Source: Rapana venosa
Lineage: Eukaryota > Mollusca > Gastropoda > Neogastropoda > Muricidae
NCBI GenBank assembly: GCA_028751875.1
Contig: CM054155.1
Location: 51,802,535-51,866,534 of the forward strand
Direction of reading: 5' to 3'
DNA length: 64,000 nucleotides
A program made the translations under genes and the position numbers. Numbering within the stretch: position 1 is the stretch's first letter; each line of letters starts with the position of its first letter. Positions 1 to 11,359 of the stretch are shown here, piece by piece. A model generated the notes under the pieces. The model searched no databases and was not told the origin of the DNA. It was given only the letters and a program-made list of their open reading frames with translations.

Positions 1-1
1 C

Positions 2-394
2 TTCTTCATCGTCAACATCCTCTCCGTCACCTGCGCGGGGTGCATGAAGGGTGTGACTCAAGACGTCATGTCGGTCTTCATCTGGATGGGTTACGTGGCC
101 TCTTTAGCCAACCCCATCATCTACACCATGTTCAACACCGCGTTCCGCAGGACGTTCATCAACATCTTGACGTGTCGTCTCACCCGAACGCGCCGCATGA
201 AGTTTTCCGACTTCCCCACCTACCCCTCCATGACCACCACCATGATGCCCTCAGAGCGGCGTGGCACCATGACTGTCCTGCTAGACCACGCACCTGATGG
301 AGCATACTACACTGCGTGCTCTGTCATCATCATAGCTTCGTCATTTCCCAGTGATTTTGTAAGAACATTTGTCATTGGTTTACAGTCCCTGTGA
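2..394 (+). CDS. Aminergic GPCR, C-terminal part (5-HT2-like serotonin receptor), partial
   Basis: This is the last coding part of a class A G-protein-coupled receptor; its 5' part lies left of the window. The frame is open from base 2 and gives 130 residues. Residues 1-7 (FFIVNIL) match the end of TM6. Two cysteines two residues apart (C11, C14) fit the third extracellular loop of 5-HT2 receptors. TM7 spans about 24-43 with FIWMGY and the NPxxY motif NPIIY at 37-41. Helix 8 follows (FNTAFRRTF), with a Cys at 58 that could be palmitoylated. Spacing and residues resemble 5-HT2 receptors, which couple to Gq at the plasma membrane, but other amine receptors cannot be excluded. The tail after residue 60 is unlike known receptors. 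A GTAAGA donor-like site at 359-364 could splice away the last residues. Confidence 0.72.
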   Translation, partial: FFIVNILSVTCAGCMKGVTQDVMSVFIWMGYVASLANPIIYTMFNTAFRRTFINILTCRLTRTRRMKFSDFPTYPSMTTTMMPSERRGTMTVLLDHAPDGAYYTACSVIIIASSFPSDFVRTFVIGLQSL

Positions 395-879
395 CATTGG
401 CCTTGCTGTTGGTGACGGGTCAGTGACCTGACCTGGCCTCCTGTGTAGTGTGTGTGTGTGTGTGTGTGTGTCACGTTGCCAGGGACTAGTATTTTTTGTG
501 GAGCAGAGTTGTGTTGTGACTCCCAATGTGTTCACCGCAGAGCTCACCACAAGTTTCGATTTATTTATTTCCTCTGTTGTGTGTCTGACTAGTCCCCACC
601 ACAGGAATGATCAAACATGAAGTTCGTGCTGTAATGTGAGTGTGTGTTTGGTGTTCTTGTGTTTCTCCGTTTTCTTCTTTTTGTTTTGCCGTGGCTAACT
701 TTGTGGACCAAGGAGCTTATTGTCGACCATGGCCATTGTAAATGGCCGTGGGAAAGGGCCGTTATAAACGGCCATTATAAATGGCCATCATCAATGTATA
801 TTTTGGATGTTTGAATATGTCTAAAACAGTTTGAAGAGGTATTTTCTTTCTTGTCTTATTATCAAAATGATCGGACAAG
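395..879 (+). other. Non-coding flank of the GPCR exon (3' UTR or intron)
   Basis: No coding sequence is visible. It holds a short (TG)n run at 448-471, an AU-rich-element-like ATTTATTTATTT at 559-570, and the palindrome cluster listed separately. It is either the receptor 3' UTR or, if the donor at 359 is used, intron. Confidence 0.5.
731..786. repeat. Cluster of three 17-bp palindromes (GGCCRTTRTAAAYGGCC)
   Basis: Three 17-mers each have perfect 7-bp arms around a 3-base centre: 731-747 (arms GGCCATT/AATGGCC), 757-773 (GGCCGTT/AACGGCC) and 770-786 (GGCCATT/AATGGCC). The second and third share one GGCC. The second differs from the others by paired changes in both arms, so its pairing is preserved. 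Confidence 0.8.
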
Positions 880-948
880 TACTCTCTCTCTCTCTCTCTC
901 TCTCTCCCTCTCCATCTCTCTCTCTCTCTCTCTTTCTCTTTCTCTATT

Positions 949-985
<37 letters not shown>

Positions 986-1028
986 GTCGTCTCTCTCTTT
1001 CTGTATCTCTCTTTCTTTCTCTCTTCTC

Positions 1029-1080
<52 letters not shown>
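880..1080 (+). repeat. (CT)n microsatellite
   Basis: About 200 bases of CT dinucleotides with occasional T or G interruptions. Ser/Leu-rich reading frames across it are a product of the repeat. Confidence 0.95.
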
Positions 1081-1082
<2 letters not shown>

Positions 1083-1549
1083 GCACGAGGTTTAGAGTTC
1101 TGAAACAAAGGCCATTGGCTCAGAAGACGGGAAAAGGTCAGAAATTACTCAAGCCTGTGCCAAATGGACGGGGGTGGGGGTAAAAGGATCAAATGAAAAT
1201 GTTTCTATTTCATCGATGGATCATTGCTAACAAAATCAAAAGAAGCCACGTAACGGAAACAAAAAGAAAAAAGAAAAGAAAATGTTTCACCATCATCATT
1301 GAAAAGTGGATAATTGTTTCAATTATGGTTTTTTACCACTAAACAACAACAACAAATGACGATTGGTTATTACCATGGTACACACGTGTTTTCTGTCCCT
1401 TGGCTTGTTTCTGCTGATCAGCAACTTAGGGACACAATAACTGAGACCCTTCACCACAAAATGAATCACATTGCACCGGAGGTCAATTTCTAACTGTGAA
1501 CATGTTATCAGTCTGCAAGAAAGAGCCTAGCCAATAAAAGAGAAGATTG
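1081..1549. other. No gene seen; possible LINE 3' tail relic at 1081-1130
   Basis: Bases 1108-1124 (AAAGGCCATTGGCTCAG) resemble the 3' terminus of the minus-strand LINE that ends at 25376 (AAAAGGCCATTGGCCCA), so a minus-strand LINE tail may begin here beside the CT array. The rest is A-rich unique-looking sequence with no supported feature. Confidence 0.35.
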
Positions 1550-1655
1550 AAAATCGGACTATTGCGTGAAAAGCTATTACAAAATAGGACTATTGCATGA
1601 AGACTTATTATAAAATTGGACTATTGCATGAAAACGTATTACAAATTGCATTGCT
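1550..1655 (+). repeat. 31-bp tandem repeat, about 3.3 copies
   Basis: Units start near 1550, 1581 and 1612 and share the core GGACTATTGCRTGAA followed by an A/T-rich half ending TATTAC or similar. It is short, has diverged between units, and lies just upstream of the LINE at 1665. Confidence 0.7.
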
Positions 1656-1664
1656 AGACTCGAG

Positions 1665-4130
1665 GAAGTCCTGACTCTTACAACCAATGGGCCGGAACAG
1701 TTGGTCAGTTTGGAACTGGAGAGACCAACGACAGGGGACTACGTCTGCTGGAGTTTGCCTGCACCCACAGACTTACCATTGCCAATACCCTCTATCCCCA
1801 CAAGCAGTCAAGGAGGACAACCTGGCATGCGCCAAACGGCAAGATCCATAACCAAATAGATTTTATCTTAACACCATGGCGCTTCAAATCCAGCATCAAC
1901 AGAGCCAGAACAAGAACCTACCCTGGAGCTGACATAGGCAGCGACCACGACCTTGTGCTGCTGGTATTCAAAATGAAGCTGAAGGAAAACAAGCAGCCTG
2001 CAAACCCACATATCAAATTTGACGTGGACAAACTGAAAGATCCAGATGTCGAGGAGATCTTCCAAGCTAAGCTTGGCGGACGTTTAGCGGCATTAACCCT
2101 CCTGGACAATGACATCAATGACCTCACCAACAACTTTAATGAGGCAGTCCGAGAAACAGCAGAGGAGGTACTCAGTCGTCAGAGGAATAAACACCAGCCA
2201 TGGACTACCAATGACATCTTGGACCTCTGCGATACAAGAAGAACACTGAAACCAACCAGGTCTTCCAACCCTAAAGAATACCGGGAGGCCAACAATCTTG
2301 TGAAGAAATCAATGTTAAAGGCCAGAGAGAAGTGGATCAGTAATCAATGTGATGAGATCGAAAAAGCATGAAAGTAGGCAACAGTAAAAAGGCATACGAC
2401 ACCCTGATGAAACTCACAAAACCACTTCAAACCAAATCATCAGTCATTGAAGACAGCTCCGGAAACCTCCTCACAGAAAGCTCAGCTGCATTGAACAGGT
2501 GGTCTGCGTATTGTCAAGAACTGTACAACTACCCAATACAACCTGACAAGAGCATAATAGAAGAGAAAGCAGCAACATCAAGGGCACCCTCGCCATTACC
2601 TATACTGAGGGAAGAAGTGGAAGAAGCCATCCGCAGCTTACCAGTATGAAAGTCCCCAGGAGCAGACAACATACCAGCAGAGCTGCTCAAGCATGGTGGT
2701 GAAACAGTCATCACACATGTTACAGCTATCTGTCAGAAGATTTGGGAGACAAAACAGTGGCCAACAGAATGGACACAATCATCACAATACCCCTGCCTAA
2801 GAAGGGGAATTTATGCCAATGCCAAAACTATAGAACAATCAGCCTCATCAGCCACGCCAGCAAGATCATGCTCAAAGTTATTTTGAATCCACTAAAGAAG
2901 GAGGCAGAACAACACCTTGCAGAGGAACAAGCTGGGTTGAGGGCAGGCAGGAGCACAATCAAACAGATTTTTAACTGCCACATCCTGATGGAAAAACATC
3001 TTCAACATCAGAGAGACCTGTTCCACAACTTCATCGACTTCAAGAAGGCTTTCGACAGAGTATGGCACGAAGGCCTGTGGCAGGTCCTCAGAATGTTTGG
3101 CATTGAAGAAGGACTAGTGCAAACTATTCAAGCAAGCAGTGCAGTCCTTCTGAATCAATCAGGTCAGAGACTACTTCAAGACCACAGTTGGGGTCCGACA
3201 AGGATGCCTGTTATCTCCAGTCCTGTTTAATCTATTCTTGGAAAACATTATGAGAGAGACCCTCCATGACTTCCACTCTACCATCTCCATTGGCGGCAGA
3301 CCCCTCAACAACTTGCGGTTTGCCGATGACATTGACCTCATGGGCGGAAGTAACACAGAGCTGCAAGATCTTACGACCAGACTTGAGAACAGAACTGGAG
3401 CATATGGGATGGAGGTGAGCTCGGAGAAAAGTAAAGTACTTGTGAACAGCACGAGCATCGCCACTGCTAAAATTTACATGAACGGCCAACATCGGAGGAG
3501 GTAACGCTTTAAATACCTTGGCGCTACACTCACAAAGGACGGGCGATCGACGACAGAAATCAAAGTCAGAATAGCCATGGCAACATCTTCCATGACAAAA
3601 CTCACCACCATATGGAAAAGTAAAGAGATCAGTTTCCCAATCAAACTATAGCTCTACAAAGCCCTAATTCAGACTATCCTGCTGTACGGAAGTGAAACCT
3701 GGACATTGACTGCTGAAACAGCAAAGCGAATCCAGTCATTTGAAACAAAATGCCATAGAAAACTGCTGGGCATATCCTGGAGAGAACGAAAGACCAATGA
3801 ATTTGTCAAGAGTCAAATAACACAGCTGGCAGGTCCACAGGAACCCCTTTCTTACCATCGTCAAGAAGAAAAAGCTGACATGGTTTGGCCACGTCACCCG
3901 CCACAACACTCTGCCAAAAACAGTACTGCAGGGAACACTCGAAGGTGGCAGAAAGAGGGGAAGACAGAACAAGTCATGGATGGACAACATCAGAGAATGG
4001 ACCAGGATGAATGACTCAGCACTACTGCGCAGAGCCGAGGACCGAGATGGATGGAGGAGGCTTACCACGGCATCGTCTTTCGTGTCTCCCCCACGACCAC
4101 CAAGGTCACGGGTTGATGATGATGATGAGA
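1665..4130 (+). mobile_element. 5'-truncated RTE-like non-LTR retrotransposon
   Basis: A LINE copy beginning inside the endonuclease domain and running through the reverse transcriptase to a short 3' tail of GAT/TGA triplets at about 4112-4128. Such a triplet tail after the ORF2 stop is usual for RTE-type LINEs. No ORF1 is present. The RTE label rests on the EN and post-RT sequence and is moderately sure. Confidence 0.8.
1668..4110 (+). pseudogene. LINE ORF2 (endonuclease-reverse transcriptase), decayed
   Basis: ORF2 makes the cDNA copy of LINE RNA at the nicked target. The AP-endonuclease C-terminal part lies at about 1700-1975, with NQIDFIL near 1852 and the catalytic-type block IGSDHDLV near 1935. 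The RT follows: FIDFKKAFDRV near 3034, VRQGCLLSPVLFN near 3192, and the catalytic FADD at 3319-3330. After the RT come LYGSETWTLTAET (about 3681) and a WFGHVTRH block near 3885, typical of RTE-like proteins of invertebrates. The frame is broken by stops (for example near 2369, 2647, 3502 and 3649) and by small indels, so it is not functional. Its N-terminal endonuclease half is missing. Confidence 0.8.
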
Positions 4131-4439
4131 TGGTCAGGATGAAGGGTGGGGTGTTTTTAAACATGGTTGTTGTTTTTTTTATTTAAAGCAAAAGGAAACG
4201 AAATTCCGACTTGATGTTTCAGCACAAGGTAGAAGAAAGCTCATAATTTTCTAATCATCTCCAAACCTCAAAATCGGCAACCTGACCCCCGCATGCTTAA
4301 TTAAAATCATTCCCAGTAGAAAAATGGGTCAGGTGCAATGCGACTTATTTCGTCGTGGAGCGTCACAAAATAATACGGATACACACAGGCCTTCGTCTTT
4401 GCCTATAGTCCGAGCCACGTTCAATTTCTGCCATAGCAG

Positions 4440-4740
4440 GCCTGCAATGCGCAAGAGACGGTGTAGCCTGGTGGTTAGAGCATTGCGGTCGCAATCTGAC
4501 GGCTCGAGTTTGAGCACTGATTCGAGCCACCCCAAGACGCCCGTTCAAGCTGAGTTTTCCCCTGGAGTTAACACCAGTACTGACTCCAGTTTCCCCAGAC
4601 TCCGGATGAGACTATAAACCGGGGCGAAAGCACGCAGAACATCTTGCGCACACTTTAAAACTCATTCCACCTTTTGGAAGAGTATGCCAACTGTGTGCCA
4701 GTTGGAACGGATGACAACATTTACAGAACTGCATTCACAC
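4440..4740 (+). mobile_element. tRNA-derived SINE
   Basis: The head has a Pol III A-box-like TAGCCTGGTGG at 4464-4474 and a B-box-like GGCTCGAGTTT at 4501-4511, 27 bases apart as in tRNA. The body at 4630-4735 (ACATCTTGCGCACAC, then GTGCCAGTTGGAACGGATGA) recurs at 49705-49795, so this is one family. It cannot fold as a complete tRNA. Confidence 0.7.
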
Positions 4741-5174
4741 AAGGGACTGGATGTAAAAGAGAAAAGAAAAAAGTCGCTCGAGTCTTTTATTCCATTATCT
4801 TCATTTTTAAAAATCAAAATTGACCCTCCTTAAGTAAGTAACAGACAGCAACAAAAATAATCAAACGTCATGACAATATTAACAAACGACAATAATTGAA
4901 ATAAACATTGGCAGTATTAGCAAAACAAACAAAGACTTGTTTAAAAAAAAGAATAAAAAGAGGATTTTTTCTACACGGAAATGGTCGGTATATTTGAACA
5001 GAAATTGATTTTTTGATAGAAAAGAAAGAAAAAAAGAGACCCCCCCCCCCCAACCCCCTCACAACAACCAAAGACTAAATCTGTGAGCTTTGTCGTTAAT
5101 TCCCGTGCTTTTGTTCTTTTTGCTTTTCCTGGTTACGTCTTAAAGAACGCTGTAAGCAGAATAACATTTCTACA
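4741..5174. other. No gene; A/T-rich sequence with SINE-end module
   Basis: GGGACTGGATGTAAAA at 4743 recurs near 16158 and 44468, always followed by a poorly conserved stretch ending in TTATT...ATTATC. This looks like the 3' end of a dispersed repeat. A C run sits at 5041-5051. Nothing else is supported. Confidence 0.4.
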
Positions 5175-5269
5175 AGTGTGTGTGTGTGTGTGTGTGTGTG
5201 AGTGTGTATGTAAGTGTGCGTGTTGTGTGTGTGCGCGCGCGCGCGTTTGTGTTTGTGCGTCGTGCGTGC

Positions 5270-5301
<32 letters not shown>

Positions 5302-5302
5302 T

Positions 5303-5339
<37 letters not shown>

Positions 5340-5625
5340 TGTGTATGTCTGTTTGCGATCTCTGTGCTCTTTCTTTAATTTAACGTATGTTCACTCAAGG
5401 TGATATTAGACCAAAGATAAAGTGTTACAGTATATAAGAGAACGCGCGCGCGCGCGCGCGCGCGTGGTGTGTGTGTGGTGTGTGTGTGTGTGTGTGTGTG
5501 TGTAGTGTGTGTGGTGTGTGTGTGTGGTGTATGTATGTGTGTGTGTGTGTGCGTGCGTGCGTGCGTGTGTGTGTGTGTATGTGTGTGTATGTATGTGTGA
5601 GTGTGTGTGTGTGTTTTCCTATTAG
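5175..5625 (+). repeat. (GT)n / (GTGC)n arrays, two blocks
   Basis: Blocks at 5175-5345 and 5440-5625 with GC-repeat cores (CGCGCG at 5232 and 5444) and GTGC tetranucleotides near 5265-5305. They are separated by about 95 bases of A/T-rich DNA. Val/Cys or Thr/His reading frames are artefacts. Confidence 0.95.
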
Positions 5626-5707
5626 TGTCTGTGCACGAGATAAAAGAGAAAAAATACAAAGAAATTATGGAAGGGGCATTGAACAGCTTAAACTGCAGCA
5701 AGAACAA

Positions 5708-6130
5708 TTACAAAAGTTTTCCAGCAGGGCTTCTAACTAAACAATTAACTATCTCCAATATAACCACATTATCGGCCAATAATTGTTCAAATGACATATT
5801 TGAAATCTTATCTACAACTGTACCAGAAAAATATGGTCGAAGTACTTCACAATAAAGAAGGACATGCTTAGGTGATAAGTCAGAACCACATAGACAAGAT
5901 ATCTGTTTACAAAATTTAGTCCTAAATGCATCCAATCTGAACCTGTAGATCATACTTCCCACCAGTCTATTATGAAAATGACACACTCTGACACTTAATG
6001 AATGTTCACGTAAAGAATACTTTCGTTGGCTGTTGACACGGTTCCAAGAAGCTTTTTTCAGCAGAAGTATGCCCTCCTGAAGACTGTGAGGAAGGTTCAG
6101 AGGTGCTGTAACTTCAGAGTCCGTGTCCAT
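5708..6130 (-). pseudogene. LINE ORF2 C-terminal fragment (I-like), 5'-truncated
   Basis: An open minus-strand frame of 140 residues resembles the extreme C-terminus of I/Jockey-type LINE ORF2. It includes RFRLDAFRTKFCK followed by a Cys/His cluster CLCGSDLSPKHVLLYC, the knuckle-like motif that follows RT/RNase H in these elements. No RT motif is present, so this is the remnant of a strongly 5'-truncated insertion. It lies between GT arrays at 5440-5625 and 6158-6440, as if it had inserted into one array. Confidence 0.65.
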
Positions 6131-6157
6131 GGCAGCAGCTTTGGCTAACTGGCGAGC

Positions 6158-6440
6158 TCTGTGTTGTGTGTGTGTGTGTGTGGTGTGTGTGTTTTTGTGT
6201 GTGTGTGTGTGTGTGTGCGCGCGCGCGTTTGTGTATGTGTGTGTGTGTGCTGTTTACGAGCTCTGTGTGTGTGTATGTGTGTGTGTGTGTGTGTGTGCGT
6301 GCGCGCGTTTGGTTTGAGTGTGTATGTGTGGCTTTGCGTGTGTGTGCTGTTTGCGAGCTGTGTGTGTGTTTTGTGTGATGTTGTGTGTGTGTGTGTGTGT
6401 GTGTTGTGTGTGTGTGTGTGTGTTGTGTGTGTTTGCAATC
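6158..6440 (+). repeat. (GT)n array
   Basis: GT dinucleotides with CGCGCG cores (6217, 6301) and GAGCT interruptions. It is non-coding. 6441-6613 after it is unique-looking T-rich sequence without a gene. Confidence 0.95.
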
Positions 6441-7334
6441 GCGCAATTATAACACTTTTTGTGTTGTTTTGTTATGTTTATAGTTTGCATTGTTTTAACG
6501 TTTTGCTTTGTTTTAAGCCTGTTTGTCATTCCAAAGAAGAAACAAATCTTGCAGGTCTTTGCACGAATGATTATTTTGAATGAATGGGTTTTGAAAACTG
6601 GTCAAAATGAATAAGTACCTTCGTTATTGTGGTCTTAGCTTTACTCAGTCTCAGTTCGGTGGTGTGATGGTTGCTGTGTTTTCAGCGGCTGTACTGTCTG
6701 TGGGATTTCCCGAAGATGTGTTTATTGAAACGCAAACCCTATCCCTTTTCCTTCTTTTACTGCTTGCCTTTGTTCTTCTTTGAATTATTTGATTTCTCCT
6801 TCTCCTCCTCCTACTTCTCCTGCTCCTCTCCCCTCGTCCTCCTCCTCCTCCTCCTTCTCTTCCTCCTCCTTCTCCTCTTCCTCCTTCTCCTCCTCCTCGT
6901 CCCCCATCTTCTTCTTTGTCGGCTTGTTCGAATTCTTCTTCGAGTTTTCTTTAATTTCTTGTTTTTTTAATTCTTCTTTAAAATTTCTTCTTTGAATTCT
7001 TCTACTTTAAATTCTTTTCTTTAAATTTTTTTTTTCTTTGTTAAATTTCTTCTTCTTCTTTTCTCTTCTTCTTCTCTTCTTCTTTCTTTTTCTCCTCCTC
7101 CCCTCCTTCTTTTTCTTTTTTTCTTCTTCATCCTTCCCCTCATTTTTTTTGTCCTATTTTCCTGGGGTTTGTGTGTGGTGTTGTTGGGTTGTGGTGTGGG
7201 TGTTTGTTTGTGTGTGGTGGTGTGTGATTGTATGGGTTCCTTCCTCTCTGTCTCTCTGTCTCCGTCTCTCTCCGTCTCCTCCTCCATCTTTTCTTGTCGT
7301 CTGTCTGTCTCTCCCCTTTCTCGTCTGTCTTTTC

Positions 7335-7372
<38 letters not shown>

Positions 7373-8061
7373 CCTCTTTCTCTGCTGCTGTCTCTTCTCT
7401 CTCTCCCCTCCCCTTTCTTCGCTCTCTCCCCCCCCCTTTTCTCGTCTGTCTGTCGTCGTCTGTCTTTTCCTCTCTCTCTCTCTCCTCCTCCCTCTCTCTC
7501 TCTCTCTCCCTTTCCCTCTTTCCTCTTTCCTGTCTGTCTTTTTGCTTTTTAAACAATTTATTTTGACACGTATTTCATTATTTTTTTTGAAAACCGAAAA
7601 AAAAAAAAAGAAATCCCCAAAATAAAACAAAAAGGGTCTTTTATACCGTGTGGTGCCCCACTCAAACGTGCCAGCCCTTTTCCCAAACGAACAAATAAGG
7701 CTTATCTCCGACACGGGTCGTGAAATAGTAAAAATTTGGAAAATGTGATAAAATAATAATAATAATAATAAAAATAATAATAATAATAATAAAAAAATAA
7801 AAATAATAATAACAATAATAAAAAAATGTCTTGCCCTTCGAGAGTAACTTTTTCACACCCTTCTTGCAGTTTTCCCCCCCTTTTTGGCGGCTCGTGGACT
7901 TCCTTTTAAAAAAACTCATTTTACGAGTCATTGTTAACATAAAGGTCTTTTCAATTCATTCGGTCATTGTGAGCCCCACAGGGCTTTAAAGTCAGGTTAC
8001 GTCAATCCGGTCTTTGCGGACACAAAAGGTCATTTCCCCACAAATTTCGGGTTTTTCCCCC

Positions 8062-8130
8062 CCGGTGGGGATGCCTGACCCCGTCTTTTAAATACATCCC
8101 ATCTTCGGAAAATTAGTGCTACAATCCCTC
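8062..8130 (+). repeat. Hairpin module A of dispersed repeat (copy-1 version)
   Basis: GGTGGGGATGC at 8064 and the degraded partner ACATCCCAT at 8093 match the intact pair at 15312-15355. A pyrimidine-rich stretch follows to about 8440. Confidence 0.6.
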
Positions 8131-8959
8131 TTTTTTCTCCCTTCCTTTATTTCTGTCAGTTTTTTTTCCCTGTCTTTTTTGCGTTTTTTCTGTCTTTTTC
8201 CCTTTTACTCTTCTTCCCTCTCCCCCTTATCTCTTTTTTCTTCCTCTGCCCCCTTCTTTCCCTTTTTTTCTTCTTCTTCCCCTTTCTTCTTTTTTCTTCT
8301 TCTTCTTCTTCTTCTTCCTTTGCCCCTCCTTCCCCTCCCCCCCCCCTTTTCCCCCTTCTTTTTTTCTTCTTCCTTCTTTTTTTCTTCACCCCCCCCCCCC
8401 CACTTTTTTTTTGTTTTTCCCTTACCTCCCCTTTTTGCTTTTCCCGTTTTAAATGCCCTTTTTGAATAATGTCAGAGGAAAAGTGATGTTTCTGATTCGG
8501 AGTAAAAAAATATGGGGTTTACTTTTCGTCGTAAATCAAGCAAAAACAACAATGTGGGCATTGTTCGCAGGGTTATGACAAAACAAGGCGGGGCCATTCT
8601 ACCATTAGCGACGCGGGAAATGTCATAAAAATGTAGTATATTGACGGGTTTAAAAGTTTACATTTCTCTCTTTTTTCTCACTTCGGTGAAGTAGGGTTTA
8701 AACATTTTTCCTTTTTCTCTTTTTACCTCATTTCACTGGAATAGGCTGATAGTGATCAGTTAAGTTATTGACGTTTCTTTCTTTTATCTTTCTTCAATTA
8801 TTTACCCTTTTTGAGAAAGGGAGTAGGCCCTTTGTGCCAGAGGGAAGCATGACAAAATTTGCAAAACGCATTACGCAGGGGCTGGGGCAAAAAAACCCAA
8901 AAAAAAAACACCAGGGTTAATTTTTACATTGAAAAATAAGAATAAATTCTTTGTTTCTT

Positions 8960-9270
8960 CTTTTTTCCCTCATCAACGCTCAACGGCAGCTATTGTTGTC
9001 TGTACAAGGGCGAAATGCCTTGCGCTGCCCCTTAAACCCCCCACAGGTCAGGGCCCAGGTGGGGAGAATCCTATCTTTTAAATTTTTCTTGGGAAAAGGC
9101 AGGGGAAAAGGACCAAGAAAGGGGAAAAAAAGACAAAAAGGAGGGACGGAGAAAAAGAACAAGGCATAAACAAAAAGAGGGGTAGAAAAAGAGAAACCCT
9201 AACTTGAATTTCCAGAGGTGGGGGTGCTTTTTTTACTGACAGACCCCCGGGACCCCCCGGGGTATAAAAA
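8960..9270 (-). repeat. Dispersed hairpin repeat, inverted copy (copy-1 version)
   Basis: Counterpart of 16240-16570. It holds module B (AACGCTCAACGGCAGC at about 8976), a purine-rich stretch and a corrupted module A at 9214-9264. Confidence 0.6.
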
Positions 9271-9469
9271 AAAATATTTCATTATTTAGCTGCATTTTAA
9301 ATCCTTGCTTGCCTCCTCCTCTCTCTCTTCTCTTTTCCCCTCTCTCCTTCTCTTCCCCTCTCCTCTTCTCTCTCCCCTCTCTTTTCTCTCTCCTCTAACC
9401 CTAAAAACTCCTTGCCCAAAACAGTATGCCTTTCCCCTTTTGAAGGACCAGGGGCAAAGTCTCGTTTTC

Positions 9470-9700
9470 GGAAAGTATCTTTGTTTCCCCTGCTAGAGTC
9501 CCAGGGTTTTGCGTATCAACCCCTTTTGCCCACCCTGAAGGTAGACACTCGCTTCGGGATGTATCTGGGGATGTCCGGTTTCCGAAACCCCCCGAACACT
9601 ACATGAAATAGGGGATCTGTTAAACGGCATGTTTGATCTCCTACATTTGGATATTCCGAAGGGGGAAGGAAAGGCAGGTCCCCCTTTAAGTTGCCCTGAA
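9470..9700 (-). mobile_element. SINE body fragment (copy-1 version)
   Basis: Counterpart of 16790-17040. It includes the core CATGTTTGATCTCCTACA near 9630, which is shared with the SINE bodies at 25100 and 47555. Confidence 0.5.
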
Positions 9701-10309
9701 TCTTAAAAACCTACTCTTACTGTGACGTGCCGAACTTAAAAACGGTAGAATTCGAAATTTTTTAAAAACACTAAATGATTTTAATCAAAGGAAAGTACTC
9801 TGGCCTTGTAGAGCAAACTTTTTTTTAAAAACTTTTTTTCCTTGACCATAAGCTTGCCTAGTTTTTCGTTGGCAATTTTGTTTTTACATGTAAACAAGTG
9901 ATAAATTTTGGGGTTTTAGGCCTCCAGTGTTATGGTTTTTTTTTTAAAAAATAGTTTACAAAAAAATGAATAATGGATTTCCCGGGTTCAGGGGAATTTT
10001 TTCCCTTTTGGGAAAATCATCACATTGCTTTAAGGGGGCTAGTCGATAACAGTTTAAGCCATGTAAGTACGCAGCCCAATTTTCAAAACTTTTTTTTTTT
10101 CAGCATTTAGTGACTATTTTGAAAATTGGGAAAAAATCAATACAGTCATCTATTAAAAAAACTGTGAAAAAATCTCAAAAGTCGACATTATGAACTTTTC
10201 AATAATGTATAATGTGTATGTTATTATTATATTGGGTAAGTCTACTGAATTTTTCAAATATAGTCAAAATCATGCGTCACCACAAAATGGCGGGATCCAT
10301 TCACTGCGA

Positions 10310-10480
10310 CTCCATTGAGTTAATCGACGCCGCCAAGATTCGAACCCACGATTTGTTGGACCCAGGGATTGAAGTCGAGCGGTTTTAACCACTGGGCTAA
10401 CAGCTTCCGTCTAGGAGGTGTCTGAAGGGCAAGTTAAAACCCGGCGGAGTCCATTTCTCTTCAGGCGCTGAGTGCATGCT
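10310..10480 (-). mobile_element. tRNA-derived SINE head (copy-1 version)
   Basis: On the minus strand a B-box GGTTCGAATCT (10337-10347) and an A-box TAGCCCAGTGG (about 10389-10399) are both close to consensus. It is the same insertion as the one at 17655-17830. Confidence 0.65.
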
Positions 10481-10554
10481 GGGTCATACTATGTTTAGTT
10501 TCCGTCACCCGTTAAACGCTGACATGAATTACTAGAAATTTAACGAGCACACAT

Positions 10555-10705
10555 GCGCGCGCGCATACGACATGAATGCACGTACACACAATACCTACAC
10601 ACACGCATACGTACACACACGCGCATACTAGCACACGTACACACATGTATGCACGTACTACACAAACACTCACACGTACACAAGCACACACACGCACGCA
10701 CGCAT
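10555..10705. repeat. CA/CG-rich simple repeat
   Basis: Irregular (CACA)(CGTA) repeats. Counterpart of 17895-18050. Confidence 0.8.
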
Positions 10706-11194
10706 ATATTCATCCACCCACCTATCAGATATAAGATGTTCCTCCAGATTTGATGATCTGCATGCTTCTTCATAGGAAAGAAACGAAGGCACTGGCAGAG
10801 CTGCTCTTTCAGTTGAACTATAGGAGATGGTACAAACCCTCTGATATTGTTGTTGTTGTTGCTGTTGTTGTTATTGTTGTTCCCCCAGCTACGCTTCTAG
10901 GTTCATTCAAGGTCAGATGTATAAATTTAAATGCGACCATTTTTGCCCCACCGTGAAGTAGCTGCATTTCGACTTCGGAGATGGGGTTAAAAATGACAGC
11001 CAGTGTCCATGCGTGTGTTAAAAGTAGTTTGGGTCAAAAAAGTCTTACCGTTACAAAGTGATGCACTCTTTCAAAGGTAGAACGAGTTTTACGTTGCGCA
11101 GGATGTTCTTCATACGGGGCCTCAGGCCCGAAGGACTTTCAGGGAAGTAGAGTCGGCACTGATGTTAACTCCGCAGGAAAAAAATACCTTTGAA

Positions 11195-11275
11195 CGGTGT
11201 CTTGGTGGCTCGAACCCGGGCCGTCAAATTGTAAGTGCAACGCTCTAACCACGGGGCTATCCCACCCCCGACCTC
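11195..11275 (-). mobile_element. Second tRNA-derived SINE head (copy-1 version)
   Basis: Minus-strand B-box GGTTCGAGCC at about 11209-11218 and A-box-like TAGCCCCGTGG at about 11252-11262. Counterpart of 18545-18630. Confidence 0.6.
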
Positions 11276-11359
11276 CAAATTAAGCAATGATTTTTGCTGA
11301 ATCAATCCCCACCCCCACACCCACCCGCACCCCCGACTTATGAAGCTACAGGGGTTAAA

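Noticed and set aside
10310..10480. tRNA gene on the minus strand
   Set aside because: A- and B-boxes are present but no acceptor or anticodon stem pairs, and the same body sequence recurs elsewhere: SINE head.
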